From NCBI GenBank assembly GCA_013397455.1, contig VYZB01000169.1, positions 847,339 through 911,338 of the forward strand: a stretch of 64,000 nt of DNA, read 5' to 3'. Below, in pieces: positions 35,101-47,214 of the stretch. This DNA comes from Crotophaga sulcirostris. Lineage: Eukaryota > Chordata > Aves > Cuculiformes > Crotophagidae. A program made the translations under genes and the position numbers. The notes under the pieces are model-generated. The model saw only the letters and a list, made by a program, of their open reading frames with translations. It searched no databases and was not told the DNA's origin. Each line of letters opens with the position of its first letter. The first letter of the stretch is position 1.

Positions 35101-38100
35101 AGAGTGAGGTCTGCCTTTGTAAGCTGTGTTGTGTGTTTAGCGTTAGAAGGTGCTGGGATCTGAATGTTGATGCTGGGAGGTTTTATAGTCTCAGCACAAA
35201 GAGTTGTGCTTGTTGGTGGCCACTAGATGTTGTGGATTGTCTAGGGAGGATATTCTGCCTAAGGCTGGTTTAGTTTATCATGTGTTCTTGGGGTTCTCTA
35301 CAGTGGACTGTGTTGGTTTGGCTAAGTAGAAGTGGTGTTTCCAACTGCTGCGGAAGGAGTTTCTGTTCCTGTTTCGCATTTGAAGTAGGAAGGAAACTGC
35401 CAGTCCTATGTTAGAGTACTGACCTCATGTCAGATACGTTTATTGCTTCCACTTGTGTTGGATGGGAATGCCTCCTTCAGACCCTTCCATGGGTACTGTT
35501 TTATGTGACTTCCAAGATGCTTGGTGGAGTCTTCACAATGTGCTGATATCTCTGAACTGATGGGCAGCAGGGAAGTGGCACAGTCCAGCTGGTGTGATCG
35601 CTGGGAAGGGGCTCTTAGCGTGTGCATTAGTGCTATTCAGCTGCGTTAGCCTGCCTCCTGTGCCACTGGGGTGCACTTCTGGGTGGGGTTCCCAGCTAAA
35701 GAGACAAACTGTGCTTTGTTTTATTCCCCCCAGTACACATTAGCTAGAAGAAAGGGATTATGGAGTAAAGCAGACCTGAAGCTAACAGATGCTGCATAAC
35801 CAGGGTTGATCGCGAGCCTGTTTTTAAGAAAAGCTGAGGATTTCCCTTGCAGTTAGTTTTGGTCTCTCAAATCTAGCTATGTAGGGTTCGGAGGGGTTGG
35901 AGCTCAGTGTGTAGGATCTTAAACAGTAACGTTGCTTTTTTTTTTTTCCCAAGCTCTAGTCAAACATTTTTTTAGTGTGTTTTCATCTGAAATAATCGCA
36001 TAGTTCTAGCAGTAGTGAATGCTTATGTAATGAAGTGAGAAGCGTTAGATAACAGGTCTTCCACTCCTCCTGACACAGTACAGAGCACACCCAGCGAGTG
36101 CTGCACGGGGCTTGCTGCTTGAACGAGGGGCTGATACGCTCTGAACACACTGCTTTTCAAGAAAATTTTCAGTAGTATTGTGTAATATGTCTGAACTGCA
36201 ATACTGCATCGTCCTACTTCTCCCGGGGGGAGGTAGGCTGGGTTCTAGAATGTATGTTCCCCGTCTCTGTAGTCAACAGCCCAACTGTCCAGAGATTGCA
36301 GTGGTGTAATCTTTTATTGCAGCATTCTGCTGCTGGGTCCAGACTTTGCCTTTCATCTCTCTGTACGGATCTTCTCCTTTTAATGTGAGCTGATGAGTCA
36401 AAAGTCTGTGTCTTAATTTAATGCATTGCGTTGCTGCTTATAAACCTGACTTTGATACTCAGGTTAAGTTTAGGATTAGGTGGTTTTTTTCATCTGCAGT
36501 GAATAATGGTCATCATGCTCTCTGAAAGCAAAGTCTTCTTTTCAAATGACACATGGCTTTGTTTAAAATAGGTTTGTTATACCTGCATAGAGGCTGTGGT
36601 TGAATAACACTGGCAGAGTGAGGTGCTGGAGGAATCCCTGGAGTGCTGCATTACAAATTAGTGTTGATCATGGTTTCGTAGGAATGAGAAAGCTGAGATT
36701 GGTTTGGGTTTATATTCAAAGGCAATTACAACCTCTGAAGTTTTTGGTGTCTCTAAGGATGGAATAGTTGGCTGGAGTAGAAGAGGTTTACATATCTCAT
36801 GTACAACCCAACTGAAGTAGCCCATGTCTCACGTGTAATCCATTAGTACCTGTGTGATTTAGTACAGAGGTGGAGAAGGCAGTTGCTCAGCGTGTCGTCT
36901 GTAGTTCCGTGGATGTTAGTCATGAAGTTTGTGCTTTGGGAAGCTGGGTGCCTGGTGAGTAGGCTGCAGGATCTAGTGCTAGAAATTCCTGAGGAACAAT
37001 ATCTCATGGTTGATTCAGTTCTTGACAGTGCACTTGTTTGTTGTTGTTCCTAATGTTGAAGCTGTTAATTTACTTAATTAGAATTATTCCTTTTGTAACA
37101 TTAGGCATCAATAATCAATTGTAATTACTAGGGAAGTGCACAGGTATCTCTGCCTCTGGTATTTATGTTGATTTGATTTCAAACTTGAAACCTTTTAACC
37201 ACGATATGTGAATATGTATGCATAGAATATAACTTCAGTTTGAATCCGTAAGCTTCTTTGTGGTCTGTGGCACAGGTATTGTTGAGAAATACAAAAATAG
37301 ATCTTAAAGCAGAGGTAAAGAATCAGTTTTTAGAGATTTACTCTGATGGTTTCCATTCAAACATGGAAGTAGGGTAAATCTGGCTTACTTTTTTGCTGCA
37401 AATGAAGATGCTAAGAGCTACTTTTTGCATGTTTTTGTTTGGTGAGGTATGTATGAACATTTGCAATATACATATATATACACACGAATGTATGCAGGCA
37501 TGTTAGCATTTCTCTGTGTGTGGCAGGTATTGTAGTACTTGTGGAAGTACTAGAATTTAATTGTAGGAATCTGCATCAAGTTAATTTACAAGGGAGACAG
37601 CCCACTGCAAATTACAGTAACTCTCCCTCGATCACTCTTTTGTAGTGCTTGGTACCCTAATACCAGGATGCAGGAGGTATTTTAAAACTAAGAAATGGGT
37701 GACTGGGATCTTTCTGGTAGTGTTTTACTCGAAGATACTTTTTCATAGCTGTACTTCGGCTCTGAACCATGATGAGGGATGAACTGTGCTTCAGATGTTC
37801 GAAACTCTCCAGAAGCTGCTGGCTTTGAAGCGATGGCGTTTGATGTTCCCATCTCTCCAGTCCAGGGCCCTTGGTATTTCACTCTGCAAAATCAGCTTTT
37901 CCAAAGGAAGTTTTCTCTTGTGGAGTCGAGGTTCCAGAAATGCTGACTTGGTATGATGAAACAAGAGGAAAAAAAAAAATACAAAATTTCCCCTCCCTCA
38001 TTCCTTTAAATGTTTTCCTTTCTACCAAAGTCTTATATCAACACAGCCCAGGGTTCTTGGGTGGAAGGTGTTTATCTGTGTGGGGTGTGGGGAGCTATTG

Positions 38101-39260
38101 ATGAGTAGAGAAACTTTTTGTTTTATTTTCATATAAAAATACATTGCTTTTTTATTTTCAGAAGTATTCTGTTGAATGAAGGTACTTTAAGTGTAGAAAT
38201 AAACTCTAATAGTGGTTCTAGGGTCTCTGTTCTTAAATATCTGTTTTTTGAAATTTCATTGAGGGTACTACAGTGCCTAAGAGTGAAGTGTGATTTCTAA
38301 GTCTGTACCTGTAGCCCTGTGTACTTTTTATAAGGAAATTATATATAAGGAAACTGTATTAGCCCCATCGAGAGACTTGCTGCTTTTGCAGGAAAAAAAG
38401 AGATAGCAATCCAAGTGTGCAAATGTTGCTTCTAACAGTCTGCAAAAAACAAAAGCAAGATTTCAGTTTCCTGTTTGTGGCCATCCTGTTATTAACTGAT
38501 GTGCCAATTGTGATTGCTTCCTGGATTTACAAAAGAGTGAAATGAAGTCCCTTTTTATCACTTTTCTTCTATATAAGGATTTTATAGTAATTAGACTGAC
38601 ATTTCCTCTTTTCAAAAGAACAGTATCAGTCATCTCTGTAGGTAAACGTGGAGTTTAGAGTTTAGACAGGAGTCCTGTGGCATGGTCATAATGTGGTCCA
38701 TCGCTGTCTGATGGACATATGTACCTGGAAGCTGTGGATGTATGAAGGACTACAATTCTAAAAAAAGCAAGTTCTTGGTTATTTGGAGCTGTTCAGCGGA
38801 TCAGATGTAGTGGTTCTTCGTTACAGAATCGTGATAAAATAATTGGGACTCCTAGCAAGGTCCTAGGAAACCCAGGATTGCTCAAACCACCTATGGGGAG
38901 TAGACTGGCAATTGAGGCCAGAAAACCATCACCTGTTAGCATGGGTGGAAAACTTCTTTATGGAATACATGCTGTTTTTTCTGAAAGATAGAATATGGCT
39001 CTGAAGTGGCTGAACCAGTTTGTTTTATACATATGTTATTGGGTGCAGGCTCAGGCAGTGATTTAAGATCATGCAGGATTTTGCTGCTAGCATGTTTTAT
39101 GAGAAATACTTCTTGAATTGGTGGTATTTCTTACATGGCATCATGACACTTCATTCCTGATGAGTGCTGCTTAAACCATGTCATTCTCTACTAGCTGTTT
39201 TGTCCACGTCTTTTGAGAATGTTTTCATTCATCTGTCTGACTAATCCATCCATTCTCCTC

Positions 39261-39362
39261 CCTTGAGCACCCTGATCCAGTGGGAGGTGTCCTTGCCCAT
39301 GGCAGGGGTGGGAACTGGATAGGCTTTAAGATCCCTTCCAACCCGAACCATTCTATGCTTCT
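39261..39362 (+). mobile_element. CR1 LINE, terminal 100 bases
   Basis: Sense CR1 end: CCTTGAGCACCCTGATCCAG, TGGGAGGTGTCCTTGCCCAT, GGCTTTAAGATCCCTTCCAA and CCGAACCATTCTATGCTTCT. Strongly 5'-truncated. Confidence 0.9.
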
Positions 39363-41831
39363 AGTAGTGCCTCAATGCTTGTATTTAAATTGTTTTTGTT
39401 TAAAAAGACCTCCAGCTAAATAGAACACTTTAAAGGTAATGGTTACTCTAGGTGTGCTGTCCAGCTCAGTGAAGAGTCCTGTGCTGATGATCTTTTGCAT
39501 CACTTGTGCTTTAATAAAAATCATAAGCTTATGACACTGAAAAGGGAGAGTAAATAATTAAGAAGGAGGAGTTGCTTTCTGGTTCATCTTCTCATCTTCC
39601 TTTTAGTCGGGGGACTGCACGCTCTCTCACACACGTTTAAATGTAGTTTCTCCTGCTCCAAGGCTCCGGAGTGGCGGATGGTGTTGGTCGGGCTCCGGGG
39701 TTGCTGACTGTGTGTCTCTTCTGGCTTCGGGTGTGTAGGTTGGGCTGCTTGAACCTCCGTCACCAGGGCCGGTGAGTTTGCCGTATGGATATCTGGGTGT
39801 GGAAACAGTGGATCAGAGAAGTTGAGCATGGTTCTGTATTTTTATTCGTGGTATTACATTATCAGGAAAGAATTTGGGAGTACTATTTTTACAATTGGCC
39901 TTAAACACGGAGTGAAGGAAACAGTGTGGATTCCAGCCTTCGATGAAGTAACAGGAAGAGAAGCAATGAAAACCATAAACTGTGCTGAGTAACATTTCCT
40001 CTCCTCTGCTACACCCCTCCTAAGGGTGACAGAGTCTTTATTGAGCCTGATAAAAAGACGCATTCAGTCGGTATAAGGAGCCTGCTGAATCACTATGGAG
40101 CAAGTAATGGCAGCAGGCTGGAAGACAGCCTCCTGCTCATGGCTTGCACAACCTGTTCTCCGTGCTCCGAGGATTACTGCTGTTTGCTTTACTGAGATCT
40201 AGGCCCTTTCATGAATTTAATACAGAGAAATTCAACCACTGTCCGAGAGCACATTAAGACCCTTGTTGATACCACGTGAGTGCTTGATTCTGCTGAAGTT
40301 TGTTCCCAGCCTTGTTTCCTGCTTGGCACTTTCTGATCAAAGCGTGGAAGAGAAAGCAGCTCTGTAACAAACAAATAGGGAGGTTGTGGCAGTTTTCAAC
40401 CATACAACTTCCTCCCCTGGAAGATTTTGTTCCTGATAGTCTTTTTGAATGTCAGTAGAATTTGGGAAGCTCTTACCATATGGTTTAACCATTGCTTCAA
40501 AGGCAGAAATGTGTGTCTGTGTCTTTTAAAGTATATTATCCATAATACAGCTGAATCTCTAGCAGAACTTTAGAAGATACTAGCAGTTTTGTTTGCTCTG
40601 AAGCGTATAAGATATGCATCCTGGCAACCACCTTGTCTTACTTTGGAAAAAGTGTGAATGCAAAAGCCCATCAGCCGTTCTTTGCACTTCCGTAGGAAGG
40701 AGGTTCTTGTATGTGAACCAGGGAATCCTGGGTGGCTTGGCAGCCCGTGTGGGTTGGGTGTGGGGAACCTTCAGTGAGCCAAGCATATGTTCTTACAGCA
40801 GGAATTTAATGTGTTTGGGGTGGAATTGAGAGACAGGTTTTGTGTAGCTCTTTGGGACAGGTTTGCATGTGAGAGCAATCTGTCTGGAACCTGCTGACAC
40901 AGCTGTTTCTTCCATGTGGCTTTGAAGTGCTGGTACTGCTCTGCAGGTTTCTGCTCCATTCCCATTCCCTGAGCAAAGCTCTGGGCTGACTGAATAATAC
41001 TTGTTAGTCTGCATGCTTTGAGAAACCTCACTTATGGTTCAGTGTGGGTCTAGACCGTCCAAGCCCATCAGGATGTGTGAGCTGGAAGTTGTCTACTGGA
41101 TGGTGGAGTCCCGATCCCGCTGCAGTGAGCAACCATCCCGCAGTCAGCGCGGTGTGACCATGGATGGATGCAGCTCTTTGGGGACTGCGTTTGTGACATT
41201 TATCAGCATTTGCAACTATGAGGTCATTTTGGACCAGTTTACTCTGTTGTCCTTAGAAATAGAACAGATTTCCTGCTTGGTGTTTTGAAATAATTGTCTA
41301 ACTGGAACACCTGGCTGGGGTCACATCAACTAAAGCCTCAAGTTTTCATTTTATGTTTATCAAGGGCAAAGTAGCTCTTGGTGAAATTGACTCGTCCTCA
41401 TCCCAGAACATCACACTGCTTTTGCCCAGTTCTAACACTGCAGGGGAATTTGTCTTGGACCTTATTGCTGAGCTGGTGAATGTGAATATCGTTAACATGC
41501 ATTACAGTTGTACTGGCTGGATTTGTTGTTTGCCTGGAAAACCTGGTATTCAGAATCCGGTACTCGAGACCACCCTTGTTCCATTGGATCCTTAATTCCA
41601 GGCTTTGTAAAGTTTCTTCCTGGATTAAAGGGGAAAGATGGGGAGAGAAAAGGGTGAAGCAAAGAAATGATATAAACTCACAAACTTTGTCAGTGCAGGT
41701 GATGGATAGGCAAGGATAAACCCCTTATTGAGAGTGGACATTAAATTCTTAAAAGATAACTCAAGCTTCAGAGGTGGTTGCATAAGTCTCGTTAGCCTTA
41801 GGACACTGGTAATCTATGCTTTAGCAAGTTT

Positions 41832-41858
41832 CCTGGGTTAATAAAAGGGTAACCCAGG
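41832..41858 (+). repeat. Perfect 9-base inverted repeat
   Basis: CCTGGGTTA, a nine-base loop, then TAACCCAGG. It lies in intron 1 and is not part of a recognised repeat. Confidence 0.85.
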
Positions 41859-44800
41859 CCATGGTTTTGCTTGGCGTGCTTGAGGTGGTGGTAGAGGGAG
41901 AGGATCGCTTCCAGCAGCGCTTGGTGCTTGTTCGGCCAAGATCTGGATACTTCTGTATTTTAAAAAAGACACTGATAACAAAACCGAGGATGATCACCAC
42001 TTCCCAAGGAGTTTTGAGGTTTGATTATATTGTCATGATGACTTGTTCTGGCTGGCTTTTTATTTGTTTCTTTATTTTTGAAAGTTATGTCTTGGCAACT
42101 AAGAAATCGATATTTCACCATCCTCGTAAAATTTTTAAGTAGCAAATTGCTTTCAAATAAAACGTTCTGGAGTAAATGAGTGATGATGGTAGTTATCTGG
42201 TTTGCAGTCATGTAGTGACTTTCTGGTTCATGCTTTTGGTGCTGCTTTTATTTTCTCTTATCCTACAGTTGTGGCATCCTGTGGTAATTACGTGACTTAG
42301 CATCTGGCAGGGAAAAGCAGAAGTGGTCTTGTTATTCCAGCAGCTCACTTTGTAGGATGTTGGGATGAGGATGTTGCCGTAAAAGAAAGCTGACATATAT
42401 AACATTATATTGTTATTAAAATCTCCATGTTTTTGCACTGCCTTTGGTTTAGCAGCTGGTTAAGGTTTTTGTCGGAAGGATGTGTGTGTTGGGGACGATA
42501 ACGGCTGCTGCTGAATGGAGCTAGGGGAGCGCTGGGCCGCGCTCTCCTTTTGGCCGGGTTTGCTGATAACGTCTGCAGAGCGAGCCCTTGATTTCTGCTC
42601 TTCTGCTTCAACACACGCTATTTTACACAGCGTACTCTTTCACATGAAGAGTGTGAAGAAACAGATGTCCCCTGCTTTTCAGATGTAGCAGTTGAGAACA
42701 CCTCTGTGTGTTAACTCAGTGTTGTGGGAACTGGAGGCAAAGTAAATAAGCCATCCCGGACAGCTTTGTGCAGGAGCACCATGGTCCCAGTGTGCACGTT
42801 TTGGCTCCTTGTAGCCTGGAAAACCTCCTTCCTAGTAACTCCTGCCTGCTTCCATCCACTCTTTTCCCAGTTTCCCTCCTTTCCTTGGCTCACTGGAGTT
42901 GCATTTTTAGCTGGTTGGATAGAAAATGTGAGCTAGTTTCCCCTAAATATCCTAGGCAAGGTGCTTTTCTGTCAAAGATTGAAGCGTAGGTGTGGCCACA
43001 CCATTTAAAGGTAGGCACTGTGCGTTAGTGTCAGCTGGTGTTTCAGTTGATGGAAAGCTCTGAAAACAGAGATTACAAAATATAATAATTCTGACCTTGT
43101 TTAAAGCACGTGTTTTTCATCAGTAATCGTGTTTCAGTTGGTGGAAAGACCTACTTGAAGAGATTCTAGGGGAGGGTATGGAAAGGGTCTGTAACTCTTC
43201 AGCCAATGCTCTGCCTTCCACTGTTGTAGCGCTGATCATTGCCCTTTAGCATCGACCTACCTAGCCCTTCCCTTCCAGAGGGGCTGTCCATGAAAATAGT
43301 CTCTGCCCTTTGTACTGTGGTTGTGTGTTTGTCTGCTGTTTATAACTGGTGCAGCAACAAAACCTGTGTTTAAAAATAACAGCTTCTAATCCTATTTTCA
43401 CTTTTCTAAACCTTAATTGGGAGAAACAGGGCAATAAAGGGTCCTTTACCTGGCCATCTGGCCTGGCAGAGGCAGACCTCAAGGTGAAGTGGGGAGAATG
43501 TGGAACACACAGGAGTTGTTCCATAAATTCTTTAACTACTGAGATACTGTGCAGAGGATGTTGTTGCTGCATTCCTGCACCTAACGTTTTTTGGTGGTGA
43601 AGTCAAGGCAGTTCCCTGCTTAGAAAGGAGGAAAGCTTGGTAACTAAGCTGGTCCAATACCTCGGATGACCCCACGGCTGCCAGGTAGCCATTTCTGAGA
43701 GGCTTTGGTATTTATGTTTGATCACCACAGGCAAGTGGTGTGTTTGGAGTCTGATTCATACCCACTGCTCCTGGGTGTCTCACTAAGAACATCAAATTTG
43801 CGGCAATTCACAGCAGCTGGATTAAAATGAGATTGGACCGTGTGAAACGGGCGCTTTATAAATATATGTGTTAAGCATTCAGACCTTCTGTTTAATTTTC
43901 ATGGGTTTTGGTAATGACATTTAAAAAAAATCAGTTTTATTGGTTTTACATAGCCTGCAATTATGTGTGACCTTTCATTTGGTCTAACAGTCTATATCCG
44001 TTAGATTTCTAAACATTAACTATTAAGCCAAAGAACTTTCCTAAAGTAAATCCATTGTAAATTCTGAGGTGAGCATTCATATTGATTTATCTTTTGTAAA
44101 CACTGTGTAAATGCAGCATTTGGAAATTCAGAACATACTTTCCAAGGCCAAGCTGGAGAGGCTGCTGTGTGGTGTATAATGATTTTGTTGTGCATGTGTC
44201 TAATGCTAACAGCCCACCTGTTTGGGATGGTCAGTTCAATCATGAATAGCCCTAGTGAGCTTTTCCCCAGCATGTGGCCGACACCATCAGCAAGGGTATT
44301 TTTGTGTCTGAAGAGGACCCTGTGTAGCGAGAAGTTTGAACAGCTGTATCTCCTAATTACAGCTTCTGGGTAAAGTCCAGTTTTTAAAGTGAAATAGTCT
44401 TCATGTTTTAATTTTGTTGCTTCTGTGGTTGCTAATGGATGGGACTGATGTGATGCTGAGTCTTGGTAGCAGGGGGTGGACGACAAACATAAAACTTCAT
44501 TGTCTTCATCTTCATCAAAGAGTATTTTGGAGAAACTTCCAATGTTGCCCTGTAGTCAAGGACTGTACCAAGTCAGAGAGGCAGTGGTGGAGCAGCGTTT
44601 GTCGCAGGGCTACCAGCTAGATCTGATGATGACATGAAATAATTTTTCCTCTCTGAACTTAACATTTCTGCTGTGAAAAGGTCCTATGCTTCTCTGCACT
44701 GTACGTAGTGCTGGACTACATGGTTTTAGGTTTTCTCTAGGGTTCTTTGCTATTAGCAAAGTGATTTTGCAAAATTCCCTCATTAAAGAGGTGCTGTAAG

Positions 44801-45154
44801 GTTTCAGCAGTTTTCAGCCACAGATGAACAGGACTGTCCTCTTTGGCTTATTCCCCGTGTTGCTGCTGTATCTATTCCTGTAAATAATATTTTCAGAGAT
44901 ATTTTTACTCACTTTTTTCAGGTAAGTGTTTATGTATCAGTTGGACTTCACTCCTTTCGCTTCCACATACTAAGCATGGACAGGGTTTTCTGCCTGTGTC
45001 CTGATCTATCTGCTAATTAAGGCTATCTATCTAGAGTGATGTCTCCTAAGTCTGTGTGACTTACTGCGGAGTCCGAGAAGGTAATGCTGACTTGATTAGA
45101 TGCCTTGAATGAAGTTGCTCATGTATTTATTTTTTTTTGTCTTTTCCTTTTTAG

Positions 45155-45225
45155 GACCTAAATACGATCTATTCTTTCCTTCATGGACTGGACATACTCT
45201 CACATTTCAGGGAACACCAGCTAAG
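45155..45225 (+). CDS. RAPGEF6: RAPGEF6 exon 2
   Basis: Acceptor CTTTTTAG|GACCTA and donor CTAAG|GTAAAG, 71 bases. It reads DLNTIYSFLHGLDILSHFRE then HQLR (last codon split), joining in frame to ...PSERTPE of exon 1. It matches the family sequence D-L-N-T-I-Y-S-Y-L-H-G-M-E of RAPGEF6. This is the helical lead-in to the first cNMP-binding-like domain. Skipping this exon would shift the frame. Confidence 0.93.
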
Positions 45226-45842
45226 GTAAAGTACTACGGAGTGAACGAGCACTGCGTAACGTAACTGGTGTCTGTGGCTGCTCTGGTGGAGATGAGCAAA
45301 GCTTTGTCTGTCTGCACTTCGAGGTGGCAGAATGTTGACCAAGTCCGTTGCTGAGCTAAGTCATTGCAACAACGTGGTGTGGAATCTAAACTAATTAGCT
45401 GTGCTAAGGATGAAGGCAGAGCTTACTCCCACTTGTCTACAAAGGACTGTGTAGACAGTACCCTATGTTGACTCTAGATCACAAAAGCTTTTTAATGCTT
45501 CAGACATTCGGATGATCTCAGAATACATAAAGTGGAAGGCCAACAAAGCACAAAAAGTGCGTTGGAAGTATTTTAGTTCCTTCAGTTCTGTTGCTATGGG
45601 TAATTCCAATGTGTGGGAGTGATTTAAACACTTAGAGAACATGCTGTATATTATCTATTTGGATAATGAGGAACACCGTAATAATTTGAATTTTATGGTT
45701 AAGAACATCCTTTGTTTAGAACAAAAAGAAGCTGAATTTTAAGGTCTTGGAGCCTTAAAGCGATTCTACTGAAATGTGGTGATTAATGGCTTATGATCTT
45801 TGGGGATTAAAATTGAAATGAAACTTTTTCCTCCTCCTGCAG
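45226..45842 (+). other. RAPGEF6: RAPGEF6 intron 2, 617 bases
   Basis: GT..AG (GTAAAG ... CTCCTGCAG), phase 2. Nothing else is recognised. Confidence 0.9.
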
Positions 45843-45899
45843 AATAATGTCATCCAGTGCCCGCTATGAGAGGTACAAGGGCAACCAAGTTCTCTTTTG
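45843..45899 (+). CDS. RAPGEF6: RAPGEF6 exon 3 (57 bases)
   Basis: Acceptor CCTGCAG|AATAAT and donor TTTTG|GTAAGT. It reads (R)IMSSSARYERYKGNQVLF and ends with two bases of a cysteine codon completed by exon 4. It matches the ARYERYSGNQVLFC block of RAPGEF6, an early beta strand of the first cNMP-binding-like domain. Both ends are in phase 2, so skipping removes 19 codons without a frameshift. Confidence 0.93.
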
Positions 45900-47130
45900 G
45901 TAAGTGCATATCACATGTTGGAGTTCTTCAGTAGAAGTGTAAACAAACCCACTGTTGCGCATGCTGTAATCGCTTGCTTTTTTGGTAAGTGTAGGTATAA
46001 GATGTTAGAACGTTTAAGCTTGGCCAGACTGGTTAAAAGCTTTGACAGGAGGTGGTTGTAACAGCAGTACAGTGTTGACATTTGAGAGGTGCCCATGGAT
46101 TATCAGCACGGCTCGCACAGACAGCAGCGCTGTGTCTGGGCACACGCCAGACCCGTGGAAAAGCAGCGGTGTCACCGGGGCGGCTGGTGGGAGCGGTGGC
46201 GATGCCTCAGTAGGTGGCACTCTTCCCCTGGAGCTGGTTCTGCAGCGTGTTGGTTGCTTCGCAGGAGCATCGAGAGGAGGGACAGAGCTCCAACACTCTC
46301 CTTTTACTCTACATTGCTAGAATTAGTGTTTTAGCTCAGAGTTCTGGTTAGGTTCCTGCTGGAAGGCAAATATACCTTTTCCCCTCATATTTTAACATTG
46401 CTTATGGTGTATTTATCATCTCATAGCCTGTCCTCGCTTTCTGTATAAGGCATGTCTTCCAGTACACCTGAGTCTCAATGAGATGCCACCTACTAGTTCG
46501 CGTGGTGGGTACGTGTGACATGGACCTGCTCCAGTACCAGGTCCATGTATGCAGGAAGAGAAGGGTGATGTTAGGCAGTAGCTGGGAAGTGTCGGTGCAG
46601 CAGCGCTCTAGGAAGAGGCAAAACTTACTGCAATAGAACATGGTAACTTCTGTGCAGACCTGCTGCTCTGGGCTGTAGGCTGAAATGTTGGCAGATTCAT
46701 GTCCATCCGTCTGGGGTCAAGTGGCACGGTGGGAGACAATACTGCCTGTGCCTACAGTGCAGGTGCAGAGGTGGAGGAATGCAAAACAGGAGTCTTGTAT
46801 TCAACCATAATGCTTGACACGTTCACGTAGTATTCCTGTCGGTGTTGAATTGCTAGTCAGCTTCAGCATGGAATAAAGATGTTCCTATAATGGTAGTTCC
46901 ATGTACACTTTCACTGGGATGTAATGTTTATACTGAAAATTAATAAATTCACTTTAATAAATTAAATTTTTAGTTTGACTTAAATGTTCAGTGAAAGTTC
47001 TTAGGTTTCCAGTCCACATATTGAATTGGTGGAATGGTAGATCCTTATTTTACTACAAGAACATTTTGGATAATATATTTTTGAGTTCCTGTAAGGAGAA
47101 AATAGACATCAGTGATTTCTTTTCTTACAG
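45900..47130 (+). other. RAPGEF6: RAPGEF6 intron 3
   Basis: 1,231 bases, GTAAGT ... TTCTTACAG. It holds an 11-base inverted repeat (46518-46548) in a GC-richer stretch. No repeat family or exon is recognised. Confidence 0.88.
46518..46548 (+). repeat. Perfect 11-base inverted repeat
   Basis: ACATGGACCTG, a nine-base loop (CTCCAGTAC), then CAGGTCCATGT. It is the strongest simple hairpin I found in the window and lies in RAPGEF6 intron 3. Confidence 0.9.
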
Positions 47131-47214
47131 CTCAGAAACTATTGCAAGATGCTGGTATATACTGCTTTCTGGATCTGTGCTCATGAAGGATTCCATGTTT
47201 TTACCACCTTGCAG
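47131..47214 (+). CDS. RAPGEF6: RAPGEF6 exon 4
   Basis: Acceptor TTACAG|CTCAGA and donor TGCAG|GTATGT, 84 bases. With the split first codon it reads (C)SETIARCWYILLSGSVLMK then DSMFLPPC. CWYILLSGSV is the signature of the first cNMP-binding-like domain of PDZ-GEFs. The SETIARC start separates RAPGEF6 from RAPGEF2, which has DIGTC here. Phase 2 at both ends makes the exon skippable in frame (28 codons). Confidence 0.95.

Larger units (their letters stand above)
22189..45154 (+). other. RAPGEF6: RAPGEF6 intron 1, about 23 kb
   Basis: GT..AG intron (GTACGG ... TTTTTAG) in phase 0. Apart from six CR1 fragments or clusters it contains hairpin-forming inverted repeats (28204-28226, 41832-41858), a (TTTTG)n tract near 32143-32166 and several poly-T runs. 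No nested gene is supported on either strand. The 183-codon minus-strand frame at 24879-25430 is within chance expectation. Large first introns of this kind often carry enhancers, but none can be named from sequence alone. Confidence 0.85.
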
